DNA of 6,226 nt from Pseudomonadota bacterium. GTDB taxonomy: Bacteria > Pseudomonadota > Alphaproteobacteria > Sphingomonadales > Sphingomonadaceae. Shown here in pieces: positions 1 to 5,096 of the stretch. Under the pieces are notes generated by a model. That model saw only the letters and a list, made by a program, of their open reading frames with translations, was not told the origin of the DNA and did no database searches. Location: positions 1 to 6,226 of the forward strand of contig JAEXLC010000042.1 in assembly GCA_023445495.1 (NCBI GenBank), given 5' to 3'. The translations under genes were made by a program, and so were the position numbers. The stretch's first letter is position 1; every line of letters begins with the position of its first letter.

Positions 1-135
1 CGTTCCGGTGAGGAGCACCGCGTCGGTGGAGTGGCTTCTATGCCCGACTCCCCACCCCGTCAACAGCCATCTGTAACTTTCTGTCTTTTTTTCGAAACAG
101 GAACCAGAAACACCACCATATCAATACGTTAGCAC

Positions 136-157
136 CGTTTTGAAGGTCTCCAAAACG
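136..157. repeat. 7-bp inverted repeat with 8-nt spacer
   Basis: CGTTTTG at 136-142 is the exact reverse complement of CAAAACG at 151-157. The spacer is AAGGTCTC. It could be a binding site for a dimeric regulator or a short RNA hairpin. There is no T-run after it, so it is not a convincing intrinsic terminator. It lies about 235 bases upstream of the flippase start. Confidence 0.4.
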
Positions 158-220
158 TCACCAAAACCCACAAACACCCCGAATCACCCCACGAATCACA
201 CCAGAATCACTCCGGAATCG
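158..220 (+). promoter_or_regulatory. C/A-rich, G-poor tract with phased GAATC repeats (possible rut site)
   Basis: Bases 158-213 contain 26 C, 22 A, 5 T and 3 G, very unlike the GC-balanced surroundings. Within it GAATC starts at 181, 193 and 204, each time as GAATCAC, and a fourth GAATC starts at 215, giving a spacing of 12, 11 and 11 bases. Two explanations fit. One is a Rho-utilisation site, which is known to be C-rich, G-poor, unstructured RNA with regularly spaced YC dinucleotides. The other is a row of helically phased sites for a regulator. The compositional bias is directly visible; either function is inference. Confidence 0.35.
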
Positions 221-238
221 GGGCTTCGGGACCGCGAA

Positions 239-257
239 AATCGCCCTTCCGGCGATT
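239..257. repeat. 7-bp hairpin in the flippase upstream region
   Basis: AATCGCC (239-245) pairs with GGCGATT (251-257) around a CTTCC loop. No T-run follows on either strand, so it is probably not a terminator. It may fold in a flippase leader if transcription starts further upstream. Confidence 0.35.
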
Positions 258-390
258 CAGTCCCCGCAATGCATCGATCCGCAGCCCGATTCACAGACTC
301 GACGCCTGCAAGCATGCGTAATCGCGCACGCAAATCGGCACTTCTCGACGGTTTACGGGGCATAAAGGCGAACGGGCGCATAGCGCGCGT

Positions 391-1872
391 ATGAGCGAAC
401 CCGTGCTGGCCACTCCCGACACCCAAGCCACCAGCCTGCGCCAGCAGGTGCGCAGCGCCGTGATCTGGCGTTCGGGCACCCAGATCTTCGGCCAGCTGCT
501 TACCTGGGCTTCGACGTTCATCGTCATCCGGCTGCTCGGCCCTTCGGCCTATGGCCTGTTCGCGATGACCCAGGTGATCCTGGTGCTGCTCAACATGCTC
601 AACGGCTACGGCCTCGCCAGCGCGCTCATCCAGCGACAGGATGCCGGGCGGCATGCCCAGCGCCAGTTGTTCGGCATGCTGATCCTGCTCAACTTCGGGC
701 TCGGCGCCCTCCAGTTCCTCGCCGCCCCCGCGGCCGCTGCCTATTATCGCCAGCCCATGGTCGCCGACCTGCTGCGCGTGCAGGCACTCCTCTATATAGC
801 GACGCCGTTCATCGCCCTGCCCCAGGCGCTCCTCTCCCGCGAGATGGACTTCCGCAAACAGGCATTGGTCAACTTCGTCTCGGCGATGGCCGGCGCGATC
901 ACCGCCCTGGCCGGGGCGCTCGGCGGCATGGGCGTCTGGACATTGGTCGCCGCCCCGATCGCGCTGTTCGCCACCCGCGCGATCGGCATGACCATCGCGG
1001 CACGTTCCCATATGTGGCCGAGCTTCGACTTTCGCGGAGCCGGCGACATTGCGCGCTATGGCGGGGTGATGGCGACCGGCCAGATCTTCTGGTTCGCGCA
1101 GAGCCAGGCGGACGTGTTCATCGCGGGCCGCGTGTTCGACGACCCGCATATGCTGGGCATCTACACCACCAGCCTGTTCCTCACCCAGATCTTCGTCTCG
1201 AAGTTCGTGCCGCCGCTCAACGAGGTCGCCTTCTCCGCCTATGCCCGGCTGAAGGACGACAAGGCAGCGATCGGCGCCGCCTTCACCAAGTCGGTGCGGC
1301 TGGTGATGCTGGTCGCGATGCCCTTCTATCTCGGCATGGCGGCGACCGCCGATCCGCTGGTCGCCGTCGCGCTGGGTCCCAAATGGATGGAAGCGGTGCC
1401 GGTCGTCCACTGGCTCGCGCTCGCCATGCCGATGATGACGCTGCAGGTGCTGTTCGCGCCGGCCAGCGATGCCTGTGGGCGTCCCGGGATCAGCGCGCAG
1501 AATTCCGTGACCGGCGCGCTCTGCCTCCCGGTCGCCTTCCTGATCGGGGTGCATTGGGGCGTGATGGGTCTGGTCGCCGCCTGGTTCGCGGCCTATCCGC
1601 TTTATCTCGCCATTTCGACCTGGCGGACACTCCCGGTAATCGGCGTGAAATTCGGCGCGCTGGTCGAGGCCATCCTGCCTTCGGTGCTTGCCGCCGCGGC
1701 GATGGCGCTGCTGGTCACTGGGCTCGACAAGCTGCTTCCGCCCTTGCCGGCACTTCCGCGGCTGGCGCTGCTCGTCGGCACCGGCGGCCTGGCCTATGCC
1801 GGACTGCTCTTCCTGTTCGCGCGGCGGATGCTGGTCGACTCGATCAACCTGGTCCGCAACCGCGGCGCCTGA
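391..1872 (+). CDS. Polysaccharide/lipopolysaccharide flippase, MOP superfamily (WzxC/PST type)
   Basis: Intact 493-residue, strongly hydrophobic protein predicted to sit in the inner membrane and flip lipid-linked oligosaccharide units to the periplasm for exopolysaccharide, O-antigen or similar glycans. The length fits this family (about 450-500 residues, usually 12-14 helices). Family-like signatures near the N-terminus are RLLGPSAYGLFAM (47-59), GLASALIQR (74-82) and MDFR (152-155); LGPKW lies at 328-332. Hydrophobic segments are spread along the chain, including about 35-50, 93-115, 160-200, 303-320, 375-410, 425-445 and 457-477. The ATG at 391 is chosen because no other good start lies near it, but it lacks a clear Shine-Dalgarno sequence; an AAAGGCG at 364-370 is too far away. 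No glycosyltransferase, polymerase or chain-length genes lie beside it, so its substrate cannot be assigned. It converges on the CBS gene with no gap. The family call is strong; the precise substrate is unknown. Confidence 0.9.
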   Translation: MSEPVLATPDTQATSLRQQVRSAVIWRSGTQIFGQLLTWASTFIVIRLLGPSAYGLFAMTQVILVLLNMLNGYGLASALIQRQDAGRHAQRQLFGMLILLNFGLGALQFLAAPAAAAYYRQPMVADLLRVQALLYIATPFIALPQALLSREMDFRKQALVNFVSAMAGAITALAGALGGMGVWTLVAAPIALFATRAIGMTIAARSHMWPSFDFRGAGDIARYGGVMATGQIFWFAQSQADVFIAGRVFDDPHMLGIYTTSLFLTQIFVSKFVPPLNEVAFSAYARLKDDKAAIGAAFTKSVRLVMLVAMPFYLGMAATADPLVAVALGPKWMEAVPVVHWLALAMPMMTLQVLFAPASDACGRPGISAQNSVTGALCLPVAFLIGVHWGVMGLVAAWFAAYPLYLAISTWRTLPVIGVKFGALVEAILPSVLAAAAMALLVTGLDKLLPPLPALPRLALLVGTGGLAYAGLLFLFARRMLVDSINLVRNRGA

Positions 1873-2301
1873 TCAGACCGCCTGGATATAGGCGCGCATC
1901 GCATCGGCTTCCGATTCGATCCGCTCGATCCGGTACTTCACCAGATCGCCGATCGAGATGAAGCCGACACAGGCACCGCCCTCGACCACCGGCAGATGGC
2001 GAATGCGCCGCTTGGTCATCAGCGCCAGTGCCGCGAGCACGCCCTCGTCCGGCGAGACAGTGATCGCCGGGGCGGTCATCACTTCGCTCACCTTGCGGGT
2101 CAGCGCCGCAGCGCCTTCGCGTTCGAGGCAATAGATCACGTCGCGTTCGGAGAAGATGCCGGCCACGGCATTGCCGACCATCACGGGCACGGCGCCGATG
2201 CGCTTGCCCGCAAGCAGCGAAACCGCTTCGGCTACGGTGCTGCCACCGTCGACCGAGACCACGTCACGCCCTTTGCCACCCAGGATTGCCGCGATTGTCA
2301 T
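1873..2301 (-). CDS. Small protein with a CBS-domain pair
   Basis: The 142-residue soluble protein is made almost entirely of two CBS repeats (about 8-63 and 75-125), which form a Bateman module. Such modules typically bind adenine nucleotides or related ligands and regulate partner proteins. Visible CBS features are GAVPVM (36-41) followed by GIFSERD (48-54) in the first repeat, and VMTAPAITVSPDEG (74-87), HLPVVEGG (102-109) and VGFISIGDLVK (112-122) in the second. No catalytic domain is attached, so it is a stand-alone sensor or regulator of unknown partner. The ATG at 2301 is preferred over an in-frame start 14 codons upstream because GAGGAG lies 7 bases before it and the family normally begins close to the first repeat. 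It is transcribed divergently from the small membrane protein gene, and its stop abuts the flippase stop. Confidence 0.92.
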   Translation of the reverse strand: MTIAAILGGKGRDVVSVDGGSTVAEAVSLLAGKRIGAVPVMVGNAVAGIFSERDVIYCLEREGAAALTRKVSEVMTAPAITVSPDEGVLAALALMTKRRIRHLPVVEGGACVGFISIGDLVKYRIERIESEADAMRAYIQAV

Positions 2302-2308
2302 CGCTCGA

Positions 2309-2314
2309 CTCCTC
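2309..2314 (-). promoter_or_regulatory. Ribosome binding site of the CBS gene
   Basis: On the minus strand this reads GAGGAG, 7 bases upstream of the ATG at 2301. It decides the start of the CBS protein in favour of the 142-residue form. Confidence 0.8.
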
Positions 2315-2365
2315 ATTCGGGTTGAGGCGCTTGTGTGTCCCACGAATCGTCCCCAATTGCAAAAG

Positions 2366-2665
2366 ATGGAAGCGCCCCGGGGACTGGACGATCCGGAATA
2401 TGCCGCCTTCGCCTGGGGGCGCTATCGCCGCGTCCTGGCGCGGATGGCACTGATTGCAGCCGGCGTGGCGGCGCTTTCGGTGCTGATCCTCTGGCACTGG
2501 CTCGGCTGGCTGAACTTCACCGTCGCGCTGGCCACGGCGCTCGGCGTGTTCTTCACCATCCTGCTCGGCGCCGCGCTGATGGGACTGATGTTCCTCAGCT
2601 CTGGCACCGGGCACGACGCGCAGGTGGAAGACCTGCTGCGCGACCAAATAGAAATCGGCGACTGA
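2366..2665 (+). CDS. Small two-helix inner-membrane protein, function unknown
   Basis: I do not recognise a named family. The 99-residue product begins with an acidic/aromatic segment (LDDPEYAAFAWGRYRR, 7-22), then has two hydrophobic stretches suited to membrane helices (about 26-46 and 51-77), and ends with a charged tail (AQVEDLLRDQIEIGD, 85-99). Both ends are probably cytoplasmic, because the Arg cluster at 19-26 precedes helix 1. The ATG at 2366 is chosen by the look of the mature N-terminus but has no Shine-Dalgarno sequence. A GTG at 2333 is preceded by GAGG (2324-2327) with 5-base spacing and would add 11 residues; that start is a real alternative. The gene is divergent from the CBS gene across a short interval and convergent with the DUF4167 gene. 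The ORF shows consistent coding character and a clean helix pattern, so I consider it real. Confidence 0.75.
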   Translation: MEAPRGLDDPEYAAFAWGRYRRVLARMALIAAGVAALSVLILWHWLGWLNFTVALATALGVFFTILLGAALMGLMFLSSGTGHDAQVEDLLRDQIEIGD

Positions 2666-2689
2666 GCCCGAGCCCAGCCGCCGATTTCT
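2650..2689. terminator. Bidirectional hairpin terminator between convergent genes
   Basis: AGAAATCGGCG (2650-2660) is exactly complementary to CGCCGATTTCT (2679-2689), an 11-bp stem. After one mismatch, CTG (2662-2664) can pair with CAG (2675-2677), leaving a 10-nt loop. The stem edge is A/T-rich on both sides: TTTCTT on the + strand and TTTCTATTT on the minus strand. It lies exactly between the convergent ends of the small membrane protein gene and the DUF4167 gene, and the stop codon 2663-2665 is inside the hairpin. The U-tracts are short, so efficiency may be moderate. Confidence 0.65.
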
Positions 2690-2698
2690 TCAACTCAA

Positions 2699-3454
2699 TC
2701 AGGCCGTCGCTTCGGCGTCCTTGCGGGCGCGGGGGCGACGCGGCTTCTTGGCCGGTTCCTCCGCTGCCTCGGCCGGAGCCGCATCGCTCACGCCGAGCGC
2801 GGGCGGAAGCACCGCCACGTCGATCGCATGGCTTTCCTCGGCCTGCACTTCCTCGCGGCGGGGACGACGCGCACGGCGCGGGGCCTGCTCCTCGCGGGGG
2901 GCCTGGGCTTCGACCGCCTCGGCGGCTTCGCCTTCACCCTCGGCACCATGGCCATTGGCATAGCCATTGCCGTTCGCGTGACCGTTGCGCGGTTCGCGCT
3001 CGCGGCGAGGCTGACGCTCCTGCCGGTCCTGGCGGCCTTCGCGATCGCCGCGGGGCTCACGCTCGCGACGCGGCTGCTGCTGGGCACGCTGCTCGGGCTG
3101 GTCGTCGCCGTCCTCGGCGCGGTTGCCATCGGCCTCGACGTCGAAATCCTCGTCGTCGCTGTCGAAATCATCGCGGTTGCGGCGCTGCTGCTGGTTCTGC
3201 TCCTCGAAGCGCGACCGGCTCTCGCTCAGCACGCGGAAATAGTGATCCGCGAACTGGAGATAATATTCGGTGTTGACCCGATCGCCCTGCATCTGAGCGT
3301 CGCGCGCCAGATTCTTGTACTTCTCGAGCAGCTGGGCGGCGTTGCCACGCGCACGGTTGTCGATGCGATTCCCGTTACCCTGACCGGGGTTGCCACCCTG
3401 GCGCTGCTGCTGCCCGCCACGACCACGACGGCGGCCGGCCTGACGATTGTTCAT
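2699..3454 (-). CDS. DUF4167 domain protein
   Basis: The 251-residue protein has a conserved N-terminal DUF4167 region and a low-complexity tail. The N-terminus is Arg/Gly/Gln-rich (5-30). A helical core follows with the family-typical RGNAAQLLEKYKNLARDA (36-53), GDRVNTEYYLQFADHYFRVL (57-76). From about 85 the chain is dominated by Arg, Glu, Gln, Asp and Ala, including an acidic block (95-119) and a nine-residue QPRREREPR repeated at 127-135 and 148-156. It ends in a basic KKPRRPRARK stretch (236-245). No enzyme motif is visible; the composition suggests a nucleic-acid or ribosome-associated protein, but this is inference. The ATG at 3454 is preferred over the TTG just before it at 3457. An AGGA lies 13 bases upstream, so the ribosome site is weak. 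It lies 271 bases downstream of prmC on the same strand, the conserved alphaproteobacterial neighbourhood. Confidence 0.88.
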   Translation of the reverse strand: MNNRQAGRRRGRGGQQQRQGGNPGQGNGNRIDNRARGNAAQLLEKYKNLARDAQMQGDRVNTEYYLQFADHYFRVLSESRSRFEEQNQQQRRNRDDFDSDDEDFDVEADGNRAEDGDDQPEQRAQQQPRREREPRGDREGRQDRQERQPRREREPRNGHANGNGYANGHGAEGEGEAAEAVEAQAPREEQAPRRARRPRREEVQAEESHAIDVAVLPPALGVSDAAPAEAAEEPAKKPRRPRARKDAEATA

Positions 3455-3725
3455 CAAGGTCTGTATGTCCTGTCTTGTTTACGCTGTCCGTCGGTCCAAT
3501 TCCTGGGTCCCGGATGCAGTTTACAAATGCGAGTCAACGCCTCGGGAGGCGTAACGCGCCTGCCATGGCCACCGGACTGCAGCGGCTATCATGACCTGAA
3601 TCGGGGCTGTGCGTTCTTCACGGCCCAAGCTTCAACTTCTTGGTTGAAAGTGCCCTACCCCGTCGCTGTCTTAGCCGGTGCAGCACTAATGTCCAAGCAG
3701 AAATATGTGTCGTTTTCGCGTCGTT
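3455..3725 (-). other. Intergenic spacer between prmC and the DUF4167 gene
   Basis: This 271-bp spacer shows no ORF that I can support. It holds two competing hairpins around 3625-3648 (TTCAAC 3631-3636 with GTTGAA 3643-3648; CCAAG 3625-3629 with CTTGG 3639-3643) and a palindrome at 3537-3552. A TTGACT hexamer (minus strand, 3537-3532) overlaps the edge of that palindrome, but no acceptable -10 element follows at 16-18 bases. No strong intrinsic terminator follows prmC, so read-through into the DUF4167 gene is possible. Confidence 0.5.
3537..3552. repeat. 16-bp palindrome upstream of the DUF4167 gene
   Basis: ACGCCTC (3537-3543) and GAGGCGT (3546-3552) are exact reverse complements separated by GG. 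The gap is too small for a natural RNA hairpin unless the stem opens at the top (GCCT-CGGG-AGGC). A dimeric DNA-binding site is an equally good reading. It lies about 83 bases upstream of the DUF4167 ATG. Confidence 0.35.
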
Positions 3726-4589
3726 TCAAGTCAGCAGCAACGCCCGCGGACGCCCGCCAAGATCCTTGTACAGCGTCACCGCGAAACCGCACTTCCGGGC
3801 AATCGCGGATACGGGTTCGGCCTGAGTCCAGCCGATTTCCAGCACCGCCGCCCCGCCCGGCGCCAACAGCCGGCGCAGATCGGGAATGATCCGCAAATAA
3901 TCGTCGAGCCCTTCCGCACCCGCGAACAGCGCCGAGCCCGGCTCATACTGGCGAACCTGCTCGGGCAGATCCTCCGCGGTACCGATATAGGGGGGATTCG
4001 CGAGGACCAGGTCGAATCGCGCCTCCAGCCCCTGCGCCCAGTCGCCGCGCTGAAACCCGGCGCGGTCGGCCAGCCCGAGCGCATCGGCGTTGCGCTGGGC
4101 ATAGTCGAGCGCGACGTCCGACGCGTCCACGCCGAGCCCCTGCGCCTCGGGCCATTCGGCCAGCGCCGCCAGCAGCAAGGTGCCCGGCCCCGTCCCCAGA
4201 TCGAGGATCCGCGCCGGCGACCGCGCCCCGAAATATTCGAGCGCCGCCTCGAGCAGGGTCTCGCTGTCCGGTCGGGGGATGAGCACACCGGGGCCGACCG
4301 CCAGCTCGATCGTCCAGAAGGCGCGGCTGCCGGTGATATAGGCGACGGGCTCATGCGACAGGCGGCGGGCCATCAACCCCTCGAACCCGGCGGGCGCCGG
4401 ATCCCCGATATGGCGCAGGATCATGCCCTCGCGAGTCACGCCCAGCGCATGCGCCATCAGCAGCTCGGCATCGAGCCGGGGCGAATCGGAGACGGGCTCC
4501 AAGGTGCGAGCCGCTTCGTTGAGGGCGACGCGCACGCTCCTGCCATTCGCCGCCGGCGGCGCCTCGGGCCGGGGATCAGGAAAGGACAT
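3726..4589 (-). CDS. prmC: Peptide chain release factor N5-glutamine methyltransferase
   Basis: PrmC (HemK) uses S-adenosylmethionine to methylate the glutamine of the GGQ motif in release factors, which raises peptide-release efficiency in the cytoplasm. The 287-residue length is normal. The N-terminal helical release-factor-binding domain covers about 18-95 and includes RLDAELLMAHALG (38-50) and EPVAYITG (80-87). IPRPDSE (104-110) marks the linker into the Rossmann methyltransferase domain. The SAM-binding motif is ILDLGTGPG (128-136), the acidic ribose-binding region is GVDAS (153-157), and the catalytic NPPY is at 198-201. All key motifs are intact. The ATG at 4589 is preferred because about 16 residues of disordered leader precede the conserved domain; only a weak GAGAAG lies 6 bases upstream. 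Its substrate gene prfA lies upstream on the same strand, but 519 bp away and behind a terminator-like hairpin, so prmC probably has its own promoter, which I could not identify. Confidence 0.96.
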   Translation of the reverse strand: MSFPDPRPEAPPAANGRSVRVALNEAARTLEPVSDSPRLDAELLMAHALGVTREGMILRHIGDPAPAGFEGLMARRLSHEPVAYITGSRAFWTIELAVGPGVLIPRPDSETLLEAALEYFGARSPARILDLGTGPGTLLLAALAEWPEAQGLGVDASDVALDYAQRNADALGLADRAGFQRGDWAQGLEARFDLVLANPPYIGTAEDLPEQVRQYEPGSALFAGAEGLDDYLRIIPDLRRLLAPGGAAVLEIGWTQAEPVSAIARKCGFAVTLYKDLGGRPRALLLT

Positions 4590-4803
4590 GCCGCGCTTCT
4601 CGCTCGAAACCGGAGGCCCGACCGAGGGCGCCGGACCGGAAATGTTGAATCTCTTGATACTCCACGCATGTGCGTGAGGGGCGCTGGGGCAAGGGATCGA
4701 TCCGGATTTTCGCGGCACGGGTCATGCCGGGACCGAAGCAGAAGATTTCCTACATTGCCAGTGGGGTGACGCGCTGAAGGCATCTCCCCTCGGTCAACAA
4801 TAG

Positions 4804-4940
4804 CGTCATCCCCGCGCAGGCGGAGATCCAGAGCCAAGGGCGGTGGCGGTGCGGCTCGCCCTGCGATCTCCGGCAAGCGGAGGTCCGATTTCTGCATTCT
4901 GCTCGAATTACCCTGGATCCCCGCCTGCGCGGGGATGACG
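4804..4940. repeat. REP/REPIN-like inverted repeat pair
   Basis: The 28-base arm at 4804-4831 matches the reverse complement of the arm at 4913-4940 with a single difference (A at 4824 opposite C at 4920). Each arm starts with a CGTCATCCCCGC head and is itself a small hairpin: in the right arm CCCCGC (4919-4924) pairs with GCGGGG (4929-4934). The 81-base interior contains further pairing, for example GATCTCCG (4865-4872) with CGGAGGTC (4878-4885). Two oppositely oriented short palindromes around a short spacer is the layout of REPINs, non-autonomous elements moved by RAYT-type transposases. I also associate this arm sequence with dispersed repeats of sphingomonads, but copy number cannot be checked here. 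Confidence 0.7.
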
Positions 4941-4971
4941 GGAATGACGATCAAGAAGGTCGCGCCGGAAC

Positions 4972-5004
4972 AGAAAAGGTCGGGCATCGAGCCCGGCCTT
5001 TTCT
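4972..5004. terminator. Terminator-like 14-bp hairpin downstream of prfA
   Basis: AGAAAAGGTCGGGC (4972-4985) pairs with GCCCGGCCTTTTCT (4991-5004) around a 5-nt loop. On the + strand all 14 positions pair, one as U-G (4980 with 4996). On the minus strand that position is a C-A mismatch. The A-run/GC core/T-run organisation is typical of an intrinsic terminator usable in both directions. It lies about 105 bases after the prfA stop and probably ends the prfA transcript before prmC. Confidence 0.7.
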
Positions 5005-5013
5005 AACCCACCC

Positions 5014-5077
5014 ATCGTCAGGTCGGCGATGCCCCCGGCATCGCCTAAACAGCGCGGGGCGCTGTTTACCTGGCGAT
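5014..5077. repeat. Y-shaped (three-way junction) nested palindrome
   Basis: A basal stem joins ATCGTCAGGT (5014-5023) to ACCTGGCGAT (5068-5077), 10 pairs including one U-G on the + strand. It encloses two perfect hairpins placed side by side: GGCGATGCC/GGCATCGCC (5025-5033 with 5037-5045, loop CCC) and AAACAGCGC/GCGCTGTTT (5047-5055 with 5059-5067, loop GGG). Only bases 5024 and 5046 are unpaired at the junction. Nearly every base outside the two loops pairs. No RNA family I know matches. It may be a folded 3' end of prfA mRNA, an independent small RNA, or a palindromic mobile repeat. Confidence 0.65.
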
Positions 5078-5096
5078 CCCTCCCTTGCAGGGAGGG
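5078..5096. repeat. 7-bp GC-rich hairpin after prfA
   Basis: CCCTCCC (5078-5084) pairs with GGGAGGG (5090-5096) around TTGCA. It directly abuts the Y-shaped element, and its other edge is 12 bases from the prfA stop codon. There is no U-tract on the minus strand, so it is not a terminator by itself; it may protect the 3' end of the mRNA or belong to a repeat element. Confidence 0.55.

Larger units (their letters stand above)
1..390. other. Gene-free region upstream of the flippase gene
   Basis: I find no convincing coding region here. Frame 1 of the + strand is open from base 1 to a TAG at 130-132, but it gives an unrecognisable peptide and could only be the end of a gene outside the window. 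Visible elements, left to right: two adjacent small hairpins (6-20 and 25-56); a run of seven T at 86-92; a 7-bp inverted repeat (136-142 with 151-157); an A/C-rich, G-poor tract (about 158-213) carrying GAATC repeats every 11-12 bases; and a 7-bp hairpin (239-245 with 251-257). Whether this is a long 5' leader of the flippase, the 3' end of an upstream transcript, or both cannot be decided from sequence alone. No clear sigma-70 promoter could be assigned. Confidence 0.6.

Noticed and set aside
6..56. Left-edge hairpins as an SAH-type riboswitch, because of the GAGGAGC stretch
   Set aside because: The downstream conserved segments expected for that riboswitch are not found, and no methionine-cycle gene follows.
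196..1554. Long minus-strand open frame (452 codons) opposite the flippase gene
   Set aside because: It is an antisense shadow of the flippase: low-complexity His/Arg/Glu/Gly-rich translation, no recognisable domain, whereas the + strand gives a clear membrane transporter.
1014..1961. + strand open frame of 315 codons overlapping the flippase in another frame
   Set aside because: Arg/Gly/Ala-rich out-of-frame translation typical of GC-rich genes; no domain, and it overlaps a confident gene.
3532..3537. TTGACT as a -35 element for the DUF4167 gene
   Set aside because: At 15-18 bases downstream there is no acceptable -10 hexamer, only GC-rich sequence, so I do not call a promoter.
2828..3889. 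Long + strand open frame (353 codons) across the DUF4167 and prmC ends
   Set aside because: It runs antisense to a recognisable DUF4167 gene and extends into prmC. Its hydrophobic look (Leu/Ala/Val) comes from reading the complement of Arg/Glu/Gln codons.
4792..4797. TTGACC as a -35 element for prmC
   Set aside because: The expected -10 position reads GCGCGT, which is not a promoter-like hexamer.
4804..4940. CRISPR array or transposon terminal repeats
   Set aside because: There are only two copies in inverted, not direct, orientation, no spacers, and the interior is too short for a transposase gene; a REP-type pair explains it better.
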